Positions 35,600-45,795 of a stretch of 64,000 bases of DNA are shown here, piece after piece (within the stretch, counting starts at the first letter, position 1; every line of letters begins with the position of its first letter). The stretch spans positions 3,649,001 to 3,713,000 of the forward strand of contig NZ_CP022957.1 of the NCBI RefSeq assembly GCF_002269385.1, given 5' to 3'. The notes beneath the pieces were generated by a model, which worked only from the letters and a program-made list of their open reading frames with translations, ran no database searches and was not told the DNA's origin. Origin of the DNA: Maribacter cobaltidurans (GTDB lineage Bacteria; Bacteroidota; Bacteroidia; Flavobacteriales; Flavobacteriaceae). Both the position numbers and the translations under genes were made by a program.

Positions 35600-37345
35600 A
35601 TGAAAAATATTCATAAAATATCGGCAAAAATAGGACTCCCCCTAATCCTATTCATGTTTATGGGAAGCCTAAATGTAATTGGACAAGAGACTGGTACCAA
35701 TTTAAACTCCAGTAGTACGTATCATAACCAGTTGTTCTTCAATAGATATTTGATCAACCCAACCTTTTCCTTGGTACGGGAGAACAAATCCTATCTAAAT
35801 ATTTTACACAGGAACCAGTACGCCACTTTTGATGACAATAGTCAGAACTATTTTTTAGGTTTCAGTAATATGTTGAACGATAAAACGGCCATAGGAATTG
35901 GTGTTTACAGTCAGTGGGCAGGAGTGGTGCAGGAGTTTGGTTTTAATGCCAACTACGCCACCGCGGTAAAACTTGGTGATAAGAGCACACTTACTTTTGG
36001 TACCAATGTTACTTATTTCAATCAAGGATTGGATAAAAATCGTGTGGTCATATCTGAAACGGACCCGGAAATTGCAGAGTCTAGAAAGGAAAGTAAAATT
36101 GCCGTGCAGCCAGGGATCAACTTATCCATTGGGAAATTCGATTTTGGGCTTTACGCCGAGGATTTACTTAGATATAACCAAACTACCGATGAATTTTTGA
36201 CCAATCTATCCACTAGAAGTGTAAAGGCCTCTATGCAATATACCCATACGTTCAATGCCGGAAGAGGATTGTTTGAAAATGCCCGTTTGATGCCTTTGGG
36301 ACAAGTAGGTAAAAACGAGGATGGAAGCATATACTATTTAGGTTCCCTTTTATTGGACCTACCAAATTATGGATGGTTGCAAACAACGATAGACCAAGAA
36401 TACGGCATGTCCGCCGGTGTGGGGTTCAACTTCAGTAAGAAGATGTCCTTGGGATACTTAATAGAGAAGGACCTTTCCCAAAATGAGTCCAATCTAGGTT
36501 GGAACCACGAGGTATCCTTGGCCTATAAATTTAAGGACGAGGATATGTCCATCACCATTGCAGATCGCTCCAATGACAGTAAAATAGATGCCATAGTACG
36601 AAATTATGAAGAGCAAATTGCCGATTTGATTTCGGAGCGGGACAAAGCCCAAAGAAAGGAGCAAAGAACCGAGAAAAAGGAATTGGCTACTACCCAAAAA
36701 TCAGCCAAACCTTCAATTGATGAGGCATCTTTGGTAAGTAATGGCGCAAGTAATACGGATGCCAATGACTTGGCCTATCAAAACCGTTTGATTTTGGACG
36801 AACTTATGTTGAGACAGGATTCCATAGAGGAAGCGCGGACCTTGGCCTTCGAGAAAAAGTTTGAGACCATTGTGAGGCTATTGAGGAACGATATCAAAAA
36901 TAGTGTCGATTCCAACATTCAAAACTTCAAGTTGGAGGAAAGGACTATGATGGCCGCCAAGAAAATGGAGGAGGAGCATGCTAGGATGGCTGCGGAGGAA
37001 GATTTTGAAAAGTACAATAAGCTACCTATAAAAATGTTGGGCGATTCAGATGTACTGGGAATAAAGTCTGGATATTATGTGATTGCCAATGTATATAGCA
37101 ACAAGAAGTATTTGAATGCCTTTATGCAAAAGTTGAAAAGTCAGGGTTTGGATGCCAAGCAGTTTTATAACAAGGAGAATGGTCTTTACTATGTATACTT
37201 AGCGGATTATGACTATAAAAGTGAAGCTCATAACGCATTTGTCTCCAATTTAGATGGTAAATACAATGATGAAAAATGGATTATGCAGGTAGATCAGCAT
37301 ACGGCCACAGCTTCTAACACCTTTGAAGATGGGGATTCCTATTAA
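35600..37345 (+). CDS. PorP/SprF-like outer-membrane protein with C-terminal SPOR-like domain
   Basis: A 581-residue protein. After a signal peptide (cut near VIGQ), residues about 30-320 are a PorP/SprF beta-barrel: YHNQLFFNRYLINPTFSL, LNDKTAIGIGVYSQWAG and SLGYLIEKDLS. A charged helical linker with likely coiled coil spans about 325-480 (EEQIADLISERDKAQRKEQR; MAAKKMEEEHARMAAEEDFE). Residues about 495-575 resemble a SPOR domain (GYYVIANVYSNKKYLNAFMQ; GLYYVYLADYDYKSEA). PorP/SprF proteins anchor T9SS type B substrates at the cell surface; SPOR domains bind denuded peptidoglycan. Ordinary members are about 300 residues, so the extension is unusual. It probably works with the TPR/PD40 protein just upstream. 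Confidence 0.85.
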   Translation: MKNIHKISAKIGLPLILFMFMGSLNVIGQETGTNLNSSSTYHNQLFFNRYLINPTFSLVRENKSYLNILHRNQYATFDDNSQNYFLGFSNMLNDKTAIGIGVYSQWAGVVQEFGFNANYATAVKLGDKSTLTFGTNVTYFNQGLDKNRVVISETDPEIAESRKESKIAVQPGINLSIGKFDFGLYAEDLLRYNQTTDEFLTNLSTRSVKASMQYTHTFNAGRGLFENARLMPLGQVGKNEDGSIYYLGSLLLDLPNYGWLQTTIDQEYGMSAGVGFNFSKKMSLGYLIEKDLSQNESNLGWNHEVSLAYKFKDEDMSITIADRSNDSKIDAIVRNYEEQIADLISERDKAQRKEQRTEKKELATTQKSAKPSIDEASLVSNGASNTDANDLAYQNRLILDELMLRQDSIEEARTLAFEKKFETIVRLLRNDIKNSVDSNIQNFKLEERTMMAAKKMEEEHARMAAEEDFEKYNKLPIKMLGDSDVLGIKSGYYVIANVYSNKKYLNAFMQKLKSQGLDAKQFYNKENGLYYVYLADYDYKSEAHNAFVSNLDGKYNDEKWIMQVDQHTATASNTFEDGDSY

Positions 37346-37433
37346 AAAATTAACAAAAATATAGTGTATGTAACATACTATAAAGACAATATAAAAGTTT
37401 GAGTATTTCTATGTTTGAGTAAATTGTCGACAG

Positions 37434-37478
37434 AAGGAGGGGTAGTATCCGGGGGGATAACTGGGCCCCTCCTTTTTA
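37434..37478 (+). terminator. Rho-independent terminator after the PorP gene
   Basis: AAGGAGGGG (37434-37442) and CCCCTCCTT (37466-37474) arms, followed by a T tract. Confidence 0.88.
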
Positions 37479-37968
37479 TTTTTAGTAAAAATCTCGATGA
37501 ACTACAACCAGATTGTGCATTTTATCGAAAAAATGCAGGAGTTTATCAGGTCTAGTTGTTAAAGAAGTATATTTCAATCCCAAATAAATTAGAAACCATT
37601 GTTTAACCCCAAATCCCCCTAACATGGAAAAATTTTACCTACAGCTTGCGACCCACAAGCAATCCTTCTTGGCGACAATAAATTTAAACTTTCTTAAAGT
37701 TTTAGATTTCATGGATTTTATTCTCAAACCTACATTGCATCCCCAAGCATTTGGTATTGGAGAATAAAATTTCTTAAGACCCCTTACTTTTAGTGTTTTG
37801 ACCATCACCGGTGGATTATAGGACCAATGCTCCTGTAACCTTAAAGGTCTAGTGTGATTTTTGAAAAATTCCTAGGGTTTTTATGCTAATCGATACCCAG
37901 TTTTACCAAATATTAACCCCCCGGATATGGTTTCTACCAAGAAATCATTCAGGACAATTTAAATTATT
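37479..37968. other. 490-bp AT-rich gap before the response regulator
   Basis: No supported gene. A 47-codon frame at 37624-37767 is open but has no recognisable features. The rest probably holds the leader of the regulator at 37969; no clear promoter motif was found. Confidence 0.4.
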
Positions 37969-38589
37969 ATGAATACTCAAGACTTAAAAATTATTATTGT
38001 AGAAAAAGATGAAACGTTACATGCAGCCTATTTGAACCAGTTGAGAGCGGTTGACGGATTTATTCTTATGGGAATTTACAATTGCCCTAGCAAGGCGCTT
38101 AAGGATTTTAACAGGACCAGGCCTGATATTGTACTCACAGAAATCGATCTTTCTGGTACTAGTGGTTTGGATACCATTCAGTTGTACAAGAAAAAAGATT
38201 GGAACGTTAAGGTCGTAATGATAAGTGAAAACAACGATTTTGAACTTATCAAGAAAAGCTTTAAAAAAGGAGCAAACGGCTACTTGACCAAACCTATGTC
38301 CGCGGACAAATTTAGCCATGCCTTGACCAGTGTAAAGGAGGAGGGGGCCACACTCAGTAATGATATTGTAAAACAAGTGGTCTCCAATTACAACAAAAAG
38401 TCCTTTAGCTTCTTTTCTGAGCGGGAAAATCAAATTGTAGATTATCTCTGCAACGGTGCCACCTATAAGATGATTGCGGACAAATTGTTCGTCACTACCA
38501 GTACGGTCAACTTCCATATCCAAAACATTTATTTGAAATTGGATGTAAACTCTAAGTCCGAAGCCTTGAGCAAGCTCCAAAGTTTATGA
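37969..38589 (+). CDS. LuxR/NarL-type response regulator with a degenerate receiver
   Basis: A 206-residue protein with a receiver domain (about 5-125) and a C-terminal GerE/LuxR helix-turn-helix (about 140-200: FSERENQIVDYLCNGATYKM, TTSTVNFHIQNIYLKL). In the receiver, the residue at the phospho-acceptor position in PDIVLTEIDLSG is E58 instead of Asp, and the acidic pocket reads VEK instead of VDD. The lysine in GYLTKPMS is kept. This suggests signalling that does not depend on phosphorylation, with E58 possibly mimicking the phosphorylated state. No histidine kinase is adjacent. Its targets may include the T9SS-type genes upstream, but that is only a positional guess. Confidence 0.87.
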   Translation: MNTQDLKIIIVEKDETLHAAYLNQLRAVDGFILMGIYNCPSKALKDFNRTRPDIVLTEIDLSGTSGLDTIQLYKKKDWNVKVVMISENNDFELIKKSFKKGANGYLTKPMSADKFSHALTSVKEEGATLSNDIVKQVVSNYNKKSFSFFSERENQIVDYLCNGATYKMIADKLFVTTSTVNFHIQNIYLKLDVNSKSEALSKLQSL

Positions 38590-38610
38590 TTCCTACCTGT
38601 GCTATGGTAG

Positions 38611-38648
38611 AGGCCCTTGAAAATGTTAAAGTTTTCAGGGGCTTTTTT
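38611..38648 (+). terminator. Rho-independent terminator after the response regulator
   Basis: GCCCTTGAAAA and TTTTCAGGGGC arms with an 8-nt loop, followed by TTTTTT. Confidence 0.87.
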
Positions 38649-38862
38649 ATTTGTCTACGAAAAGGGTTTCGTTAAGTTTTCGTAAATAACGAAAAAAATA
38701 TAAATATCTAAATATCAATCTGGTAATACTAAGGAATGATGAATTAAAACTATATAAATTTAACTAATCAATAGATATTCTTATTCCGAACATGCTTCTA
38801 AAAGCCTAGTTTATACTATTTTTAGGTGGGAAAATTTAATTTCAACTAAAGCACCTCTCTAT

Positions 38863-40350
38863 ATGTATTATTTAGGTTTGGATATTGGTAGTTCTTCCAT
38901 CAAGGTTGCATTGGTGGCATCCGGCACTGGTAAAAGTGTGGATGTCGTTCAGGAACCGGAAACGGAAATGTCCATGCTGGCGATAAAAAATGGTTGGGCA
39001 GAGCAAAATCCGGAGGATTGGTGGATTCATGCCTGCAATGGCATCAAAAAGCTCTTGGAGAATCATCAGATTGCCCCCGAAGCTATTATAGGTATTGGGA
39101 TTTCCTACCAAATGCACGGCTTGGTAGTGGTGGATGAGGAAAAAAAACCATTACGTAATTCCATTATCTGGTGCGATAGCCGAGCAGTACCCATCGGTCA
39201 GAATGCCTTTGAAGAGATAGGCGAGGAAAGATGCTCGGAATATTTATTGAATTCACCTTCGAATTTTACGGCCAGTAAGCTAAAATGGGTAAAAGACAAT
39301 GAACCGGAAATTTTTGCCAAAATCCATAAGTTCATGTTGCCCGGTGACTATATAGCCCTTAGGCTTTCCGGAAAAATAAACACGACGGTCTCTGGACTTT
39401 CGGAAGGAATTTTCTGGGATTTTAAAAATAAGGAAATCGCTTCTTTCTTAATGGAATTTTATGGTTTGGATACCAGTATGGTTCCCGATATCGTGGAAAC
39501 CTTTGGGATTCAATCCAGAGTTCATGAAAAAGGGGCGTCTGAAAGTGGTTTAAAAGTTGGCACTCCAATTTTATATAGGGCGGGGGATCAACCAAACAAT
39601 GCACTTTCCCTTAATGTGTTCAATCCGGGTGAAGTGGCCGCTACAGGAGGTACCTCTGGGGTCGTTTATGCCGTTACCGATAGTTTGTCGGTAAAGGAAA
39701 GTGCAAGGGTGAACAATTTCGCCCATGTAAACTATAATCCCAAAAATGACTCTAGAATAGGCAAATTACTTTGCATCAACGGTTCTGGAATCCAGTATAG
39801 GTGGCTACTCAACAATTTGGATGTGGCGTCCTATGACGAAATGAACAAATTGGCGGAGGAAGTTCCTGTAGGTTCCGATGGTGTGGTAATCATACCTTTT
39901 GGGAACGGAGCGGAACGCATGCTTAACAATCAGGAAGTTGGTACACGTCTGGTAAACATTAACTTGAACAACCATGGCAAAGGACATCTTTGCAGGGCAG
40001 CTCTGGAGGGTATCGCCTTTTCGTTTGTTTATGGGATGGAAATTATGGAATCCGATGGTATACGGGTCAATGTGATGAGGGCAGGAAACGACAACCTTTT
40101 TAGGTCTGAAATTTTTTCGGAGACCGTAGCTACCCTTATCGGCTATGATATTGAAATTTATAATACTACGGGTGCCATAGGAGCAGCCAGGGCAGGACTT
40201 TTACAGGATGGGGATTACGAAGTTTTTGGAAAAGCCATCATGGAAAACGATTACATAATGACATTTAAGCCTTTAGAGAATAAGGCGGAATACCAAAGTG
40301 CATATCAACTTTGGAAGAAGGAATTAGAAATAAAATTAAACAACTTATAA
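38863..40350 (+). CDS. xylB: Xylulokinase
   Basis: A 495-residue FGGY-family sugar kinase. The ATPase-fold phosphate-1 motif is [17 protein letters not shown] at the N-terminus; [12 protein letters not shown] is the xylulokinase MHG segment; [10 protein letters not shown] and [18 protein letters not shown] are the C-terminal phosphate-2 and FGGY signatures. It phosphorylates D-xylulose to xylulose 5-phosphate. It is 10 nt upstream of xylA and one transcript with it. A TATTTTTA at about 38813-38820 is a weak promoter candidate. Confidence 0.93.
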   Translation: MYYLGLDIGSSSIKVALVASGTGKSVDVVQEPETEMSMLAIKNGWAEQNPEDWWIHACNGIKKLLENHQIAPEAIIGIGISYQMHGLVVVDEEKKPLRNSIIWCDSRAVPIGQNAFEEIGEERCSEYLLNSPSNFTASKLKWVKDNEPEIFAKIHKFMLPGDYIALRLSGKINTTVSGLSEGIFWDFKNKEIASFLMEFYGLDTSMVPDIVETFGIQSRVHEKGASESGLKVGTPILYRAGDQPNNALSLNVFNPGEVAATGGTSGVVYAVTDSLSVKESARVNNFAHVNYNPKNDSRIGKLLCINGSGIQYRWLLNNLDVASYDEMNKLAEEVPVGSDGVVIIPFGNGAERMLNNQEVGTRLVNINLNNHGKGHLCRAALEGIAFSFVYGMEIMESDGIRVNVMRAGNDNLFRSEIFSETVATLIGYDIEIYNTTGAIGAARAGLLQDGDYEVFGKAIMENDYIMTFKPLENKAEYQSAYQLWKKELEIKLNNL

Positions 40351-40360
40351 AACAATTATA

Positions 40361-41677
40361 ATGGCGGACAAGCAGTATTTTAAGGGAATAGATACCATCA
40401 AATTTGAAGGAAAGGATTCAGACAATCCAATGGCATTCAAATATTATAATCCGGATCAAGTGGTTGCGGGCAAAACAATGCGAGAGCATTTTAAATTCGC
40501 AATTGCATATTGGCATACCTTCTGCGGACAAGGATCCGATCCCTTTGGACCGGGTACCCAAAATTTTGAATGGGACCAATCTTCAGACCCAATTCAGGCG
40601 GCAAAAGACAAAGCCGACGCTGCCTTTGAATTTTTTGAAAAAATCGGGTTCGATTATTTCTGTTTCCATGACTTTGACCTGATTCAAGAGGGGCCAACGT
40701 TTTTGGAGTCGGAAAAAAGATTAAATACCATTGTTGATTACATCAAGGAAAAGCAGAAGGCTTCAGGTAAAAAATTACTTTGGGGAACGGCAAACTGTTT
40801 TTCCAACCCAAGGTACATGAACGGAGCGTCCACCAACCCTGAATTTAACGTGGTGGCGAGGGCCGGGGCACAAATTAAAATGGCATTGGATGCCACAATG
40901 GAACTTAATGGTGAAAACTATGTGTTCTGGGGTGGTAGAGAAGGTTATATGTCCTTGTTGAATTCTGACATGGGACGCGAATTGGACCATATGGGACAGT
41001 TTTTGGCCATGTGCAGGGATTATGCCCGTAATCAAGGCTTTAAAGGAAATTTCTTTATTGAGCCAAAACCTATGGAACCTATGAAGCATCAGTATGATTT
41101 TGATACCGCTACGGCTATTGGTTTCCTACGTGAGTACGGATTGGAGAAGGATTTTAAAATAAATATAGAAGTAAACCATGCCACGTTGGCCCAACACACC
41201 TTTCAACATGAAATAGCAGTTGCCGGTAAAGCTGGAATGTTGGGTAGTTTGGATGCCAACAGGGGAGACTATCAAAATGGATGGGATACCGATCAGTTCC
41301 CTAATAATATTTTGGAAACTACGGAGGCCATGTTGGTATTCTTGGAAGCCGGAGGCCTACAAGGTGGTGGAGTAAATTTTGACGCTAAGATCAGACGTAA
41401 CTCTACAGATTTGGAAGATATTTTCTTGGCGCATATTGGTGGTGCCGATACGTTTGCACGTGCCCTTATCACTGCTGACAAAATAATGACTTCTTCTGCT
41501 TATACAAGTCTGAGGAAAAAACGATACAGTTCCTTTGACTCTGGAAAAGGAAAGGATTTTGAAAATGGTAAGTTAGATTTGAACGATCTATATGCAATTG
41601 CCAAGGAGAACGGAGAATTACCTTTGGTAAGCGGTAAGCAGGAATTGTTCGAAAATATTATTAATCAATATATATAA
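40361..41677 (+). CDS. xylA: Xylose isomerase
   Basis: A 438-residue class II xylose isomerase. Landmarks: [31 protein letters not shown] (catalytic histidine), [18 protein letters not shown] (metal-binding glutamate) and [18 protein letters not shown] (metal-binding region), plus the C-terminal [17 protein letters not shown]. It interconverts D-xylose and D-xylulose. Length is normal for class II. It is in an operon with xylB, followed by a terminator, then a LacI regulator. Confidence 0.95.
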   Translation: MADKQYFKGIDTIKFEGKDSDNPMAFKYYNPDQVVAGKTMREHFKFAIAYWHTFCGQGSDPFGPGTQNFEWDQSSDPIQAAKDKADAAFEFFEKIGFDYFCFHDFDLIQEGPTFLESEKRLNTIVDYIKEKQKASGKKLLWGTANCFSNPRYMNGASTNPEFNVVARAGAQIKMALDATMELNGENYVFWGGREGYMSLLNSDMGRELDHMGQFLAMCRDYARNQGFKGNFFIEPKPMEPMKHQYDFDTATAIGFLREYGLEKDFKINIEVNHATLAQHTFQHEIAVAGKAGMLGSLDANRGDYQNGWDTDQFPNNILETTEAMLVFLEAGGLQGGGVNFDAKIRRNSTDLEDIFLAHIGGADTFARALITADKIMTSSAYTSLRKKRYSSFDSGKGKDFENGKLDLNDLYAIAKENGELPLVSGKQELFENIINQYI

Positions 41678-41693
41678 TTCAAGGAGTTTTTAA

Positions 41694-41730
41694 CAAAAAA
41701 AAGGTCTTGAAGAATATCAAGGCCTTTTTA
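41694..41730 (+). terminator. Rho-independent terminator after xylA
   Basis: AAAAGGTCTTGA and TCAAGGCCTTTT arms (one G-T pair) with a 6-nt loop and T tract, 10 bp before the LacI gene. Confidence 0.85.
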
Positions 41731-41740
41731 GTTTAAAGCA

Positions 41741-42757
41741 ATGAAAAAAATCACCTTAAAGGACATAGCGAAGTATTTTGATGTTTCCATTTCTACGGTA
41801 TCCAAAGCGGTCAACGATAGCCATGAGATAAGTAAGGACTTAAAACAGCGGATACAGGAGTATGCCAAAGAGCAGCATTATAAACCCAATAAGCTTGCGT
41901 TAAACCTTTTAAATAGAAGTACCAAGACCATTGGGGTTATTGTTCCCAATATATTGAACTATTTTTTTGTTCAAGTACTTTATGGTATAGAAAAGGTGGC
42001 CAATGAAAACGGGTATAATATCATTAGCTGTATTAGTAATGAATCCTATGAAAAGGAATCGAAAACCTTGGAATTTTTAGATTCGGGTACCGTAGACGGA
42101 TTAATCATTTCTTTGGCGGAGGAAACCCAAGTCAAGGAAAGGGTAGAGGGACTTCAGGAAATAGCCGAAAATCAAATCCCCTTGGTTTTGTTCGATAGGG
42201 TCTCGGATTTAATTGCATGTGATAAGGTCATTGTTGATGATTTTGAGGCCGGGTACAAGACCACCAAATATTTCTTTAACATTGGATGTAAAAATGTGGC
42301 ATTTGTTTCTCCTATTGGTAAGTCCAGCGTGGGGAAATTGAGACATGAAGGCTATAAGAAAGCCTTGGAAGAAGCCGGAAGACCTTATGATGAAAAGCTA
42401 GTGGTGAACTTTACCGCCAAGGATGATTTGGATTTAATCATGTCTTTTTTACTTAATTATAAGCCCATAGACGGTATTCTAGGGCTGGACGAAATAACTG
42501 CTGTGAAAATTCTACACATTGTAAAATCCCGAGGATATAATGTTCCCAATGACGTCTCAATCGTAGGTTTTACAAACGGACAGTTATCCCAATATGTCAC
42601 GCCATCGCTTACCATGGTAAGTCAGCATGGCAAGTTTATCGGAGAAAAAGCCGCTGAACTTTTAATAAAACGCATTCAACATCCCGATAGACCATTCGAG
42701 ACCAAAATGGTCAAAACGAGCCTTTTGGTTAGGGACTCTACAAAAAAGCTACAGTAA
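41741..42757 (+). CDS. LacI family regulator, probable xylose regulator
   Basis: A 338-residue LacI/GalR protein. Residues 1-55 are the helix-turn-helix and hinge helix (TLKDIAKYFDVSISTVSKAV, HYKPNKLALNLL); residues 60-335 are a periplasmic-binding-protein-like sensor (TIGVIVPNILNYFFVQVLYG, GILGLDEITAVKIL). It would respond to a sugar or sugar phosphate and control xylAB, and possibly the esterase and oxidoreductase genes nearby. It follows xylA's terminator closely. Its stop codon abuts that of the convergent Gfo/Idh/MocA gene with no base between. Confidence 0.9.
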   Translation: MKKITLKDIAKYFDVSISTVSKAVNDSHEISKDLKQRIQEYAKEQHYKPNKLALNLLNRSTKTIGVIVPNILNYFFVQVLYGIEKVANENGYNIISCISNESYEKESKTLEFLDSGTVDGLIISLAEETQVKERVEGLQEIAENQIPLVLFDRVSDLIACDKVIVDDFEAGYKTTKYFFNIGCKNVAFVSPIGKSSVGKLRHEGYKKALEEAGRPYDEKLVVNFTAKDDLDLIMSFLLNYKPIDGILGLDEITAVKILHIVKSRGYNVPNDVSIVGFTNGQLSQYVTPSLTMVSQHGKFIGEKAAELLIKRIQHPDRPFETKMVKTSLLVRDSTKKLQ

Positions 42758-44137
42758 CTATACCGTATCCGGATGTGGATGCTTCCATTCACCTCTATAC
42801 GCACGCTGCAATTTATCGGTCGCCTCTTGGTCGTCAACAATAGACATGTTGCTTGGGTCATAAATCAATGGTCTCCCTAAATCCATGGATAGGTTTGCCA
42901 AAATGCAACTTGCCGTGGAAATATGTCCTTCTTCTATATCCGCAATAGGTCTCGTGCCATTGGCAATAGCCTCCAAGAAATCAATCATATGTCTTCTTGT
43001 GGCGGGCGCTGCATTCAGTTCATTATCCTTTTCAACCAAATCTTCAGGATATTTTTCTTTTTCAAAGAGAACATCAAAATGTACGGGTTCACCTTCTTTA
43101 CCATAGGGAATAAAATCGGCCTTCATGGTACTTCCTTTTAAAACACCTTTTTCCCCATAAATGATAAAGGCCCAAGGGTATTCCGGGTCCGCAGGATTAC
43201 CCCAGCTCCTATGCTGCCATACGCAGTTTACACCATCATATTCAAAAACGGCAGTTTGGGTGTCCGATATGTTTGACTTCCCATCCTTTTGCACATAAAT
43301 ACCTCCTTCGGAACTTATTCGTTTTGGCCATCCCAAATCCAACATCCAGCGCACGGTATCCAGCATATGGACGCACATATCACCCATAATGCCGTTTCCA
43401 TATTCCCTAAAGGTTCTCCACCATCTTCTATGTGGAATTCCGTCATAAGGTCGCCACGGTGCAGGGCCCGTCCACATTTCATAGTCCAAAAATTCGGGAA
43501 CAGGTTGTACGGGAGGGTTTCCATTGGCCCGCATGTGATAATAACAGCACATTTCAACATGGCCTATTTTTCCCAATAGTCCCTTATCCACAATTTGTTG
43601 CTTGGCATCTATCAAATGGGGTGTACTTTTTCTTTGCGTTCCAACCTGTACTACTTTGTTATATTTTCTTGCCGCTGCAACCATGGCCTCTCCCTCAATG
43701 ACATCCACACTTATAGGTTTTTGAACATATACATGTGCGCCAGCTTTTATGGCATCAATGCACATTAGGGCATGCCAATGGTCTGGAGTTCCAATGAGTA
43801 CGATGTCCAATTTCTCCTTTTTAAGCATATCCCTGTAATCAGAATATAACTTTGGGACTTTCCCGTTTTTTTGCCTTTGTGAAACCAATTCCCCCACTTC
43901 ATTTAGAAAATTGGAATCCACATCACATAGGGAAACGACTTCAACGTTGGCCACTTGTATTAATTTAAAAAGGTCACTTGTCCCGTACCAACCGGTTCCT
44001 ATCAATGCCACTTTTTTGGGCTTTTCATCCTTAAAAAATTCAAATCCATAACTACCCATAGAGGACAAAAGCAAGGAGGCCGCCGATGCCCCTTTGATAA
44101 ATTTCCTTCTTCCTAAATTTTGTTTTGTATTGGTCAT
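42758..44137 (-). CDS. Gfo/Idh/MocA family oxidoreductase with Tat signal
   Basis: A 459-residue NAD(P)-dependent sugar oxidoreductase family protein. The N-terminus has a twin-arginine signal (GRRKFIKGASAASLLL), so it is exported folded, probably with its cofactor bound. The Rossmann motif is VALIGTGWYGTSDLFKL, and the EKP-type catalytic motif reads VQKPISVDV. The C-terminal part has ATRRHMIDFLEAIANGTRP, typical of Bacteroidota members. Exported Gfo/Idh/MocA proteins in this phylum act on oxidised or modified sugars in the periplasm. It is near a GMC dehydrogenase and TIM-barrel proteins, which fits a keto-sugar pathway (inference). Confidence 0.87.
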   Translation of the reverse strand: MTNTKQNLGRRKFIKGASAASLLLSSMGSYGFEFFKDEKPKKVALIGTGWYGTSDLFKLIQVANVEVVSLCDVDSNFLNEVGELVSQRQKNGKVPKLYSDYRDMLKKEKLDIVLIGTPDHWHALMCIDAIKAGAHVYVQKPISVDVIEGEAMVAAARKYNKVVQVGTQRKSTPHLIDAKQQIVDKGLLGKIGHVEMCCYYHMRANGNPPVQPVPEFLDYEMWTGPAPWRPYDGIPHRRWWRTFREYGNGIMGDMCVHMLDTVRWMLDLGWPKRISSEGGIYVQKDGKSNISDTQTAVFEYDGVNCVWQHRSWGNPADPEYPWAFIIYGEKGVLKGSTMKADFIPYGKEGEPVHFDVLFEKEKYPEDLVEKDNELNAAPATRRHMIDFLEAIANGTRPIADIEEGHISTASCILANLSMDLGRPLIYDPSNMSIVDDQEATDKLQRAYRGEWKHPHPDTV

Positions 44138-44242
44138 TCTAATGTAATTAAGTACTATTTTTTGGTTCGACCGTAAGTTATTGCTTTACGATGTAAAATA
44201 TATCATATTGTTAGAAAACTAACATAGACTTTAATAAATATA

Positions 44243-44250
44243 TATATTTG
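44243..44250 (+). promoter_or_regulatory. Bacteroidota-type -7 element (TATATTTG)
   Basis: A perfect TAnnTTTG match 24 nt before the ATG of the sialate O-acetylesterase-like gene. No clear -33 TTTG at the expected distance. Confidence 0.5.
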
Positions 44251-44274
44251 AAAGGATTAAAATAATGAATTATT

Positions 44275-45651
44275 ATGAAGCAAATTATTATCGTATTGTT
44301 TCTTTGCTGGTTTTCAGCAGTTAGGGCCGAAATTGCCCTACCCCATATTTTTTCTAGCAATATGGTTTTGCAAAGGGAATCCAAGGTTAATCTTTTTGGT
44401 TGGGCCCATCCCGGTGAGGAATTTACCATTACTACGAGTTGGGATGCCGGTACTTTTGAAATAAAAACGGGAATAAATTCCAAATGGAACCTTGAAATAG
44501 CCACTCCGAAAGCCGGTGGTCCCTATACCATAACTTTTAAGGGGAACTCCAATGAGATTCTTTTGGACAATATTTTAATCGGGGAAGTATGGTTGTGTTC
44601 CGGACAGTCCAATATGGAATGGAGCGCCAATAGTGGTTTGGACAATAAGGAAGAGGCCATTAATAATGCTAACAAACCAACTATCAGGCTATTTACGGTG
44701 GAAAAAAGAACATCGGAATATCCTCAGGATGATTTGGTGGGAAAATGGGAGGTCTGTACACCGGAAACCATGGCGGATTTTAGTGCTGTCGCTTATTTTT
44801 TTGCGCAAAGAATTCAGGAGGAAATGGATGTGCCCATTGGCCTGATAGATTCCTCATGGGGTGCCTCCTGTGCCGAGGTGTGGACTCCAGAAGAGGAATT
44901 TGAAAACAATCCTGATTTACAACAATCCTACGAGCTTATTAAACCAAACCCTTGGGTGCCCATTGAAAAATCCATTTTATACAACGCTATGATAGCGCCT
45001 TTGACAAATTTTAAGATAGGTGGAACCATTTGGTATCAGGGAGAGGCAAATACGGCAAATGCTTCATCTTACGAAAATATATTCTCTACAATGATAAATT
45101 CTTGGAGAAACAAATGGGGATATGAATTCCCATTTTATTATGTGCAAATAGCCCCTTTTAAATATGGCGGTGAGCTTGAAGGTGGTATCGTTAGGGACCA
45201 ACAAAGAAGGACTTTGTCATTTCCAAAAACTGGAATGGCCATGACAAGCGATATTTGCACCATAGAGGATATCCATCCAAGAAATAAATTGGATGTGGGC
45301 ATAAGATTGGGAAATATTGCCTTAAAACAACATTACAATAAAATAGATCAAGAGGTTTATGGCCCTTTGTTTAAGGGAGCCGAAGTTGTAAAAAATAAAG
45401 TTGAGGTAACTTTTGAACATAACGACGGTTTGAACATTAAAGGAAAGAACCTGAAGCACTTTGAAGTAATGTCGTCGAATGGAAAATGGTATCCGGCCAA
45501 GGCCAAAATTAAGAATGGAATGGTTACCTTAAACGCAAAGGAAGTCCCAGTGCCAAAAAAGGTACGCTATGCTTATCATAGTACTGATATTTCAAACTTG
45601 TTTAATTCCTCTGGTTTGCCAGCTTCTACATTCATAAGTGAAGAATTATAA
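44275..45651 (+). CDS. Sialate O-acetylesterase-like secreted esterase (SGNH-type)
   Basis: A 458-residue protein with a signal peptide (cut near VRAE). The catalytic serine is in WLCSGQSNMEW, and other landmarks are LIDSSWGASCAEVWTP and GGTIWYQGEANT. The family is annotated as sialate 9-O-acetylesterase, but in Bacteroidota many members deacetylate plant polysaccharides such as xylan; the xylAB neighbours favour that view. It is divergent from the Gfo/Idh/MocA gene and has its own TATATTTG promoter element. Confidence 0.87.
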   Translation: MKQIIIVLFLCWFSAVRAEIALPHIFSSNMVLQRESKVNLFGWAHPGEEFTITTSWDAGTFEIKTGINSKWNLEIATPKAGGPYTITFKGNSNEILLDNILIGEVWLCSGQSNMEWSANSGLDNKEEAINNANKPTIRLFTVEKRTSEYPQDDLVGKWEVCTPETMADFSAVAYFFAQRIQEEMDVPIGLIDSSWGASCAEVWTPEEEFENNPDLQQSYELIKPNPWVPIEKSILYNAMIAPLTNFKIGGTIWYQGEANTANASSYENIFSTMINSWRNKWGYEFPFYYVQIAPFKYGGELEGGIVRDQQRRTLSFPKTGMAMTSDICTIEDIHPRNKLDVGIRLGNIALKQHYNKIDQEVYGPLFKGAEVVKNKVEVTFEHNDGLNIKGKNLKHFEVMSSNGKWYPAKAKIKNGMVTLNAKEVPVPKKVRYAYHSTDISNLFNSSGLPASTFISEEL

Positions 45652-45795
45652 TTAAATGATTTTTAAAGTATACGATAATTCGAGTATTGGTATAATTAAA
45701 TACCATGATTCATGAATTTAAGCGTTCAAAGAAGTTCAATGGCCTTTAATTTTTGAATTATTCGTTAAATTGTACAATAAACCAAAGACCAAATT

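Noticed and set aside
37624..37767. 47-codon open frame in the gap before the response regulator
   Set aside because: No signal, domain, promoter or neighbour support; length is compatible with chance.
38017..38580. 187-codon antisense frame over the response regulator
   Set aside because: The plus strand encodes clear receiver and LuxR domains; the antisense frame has no recognisable features.
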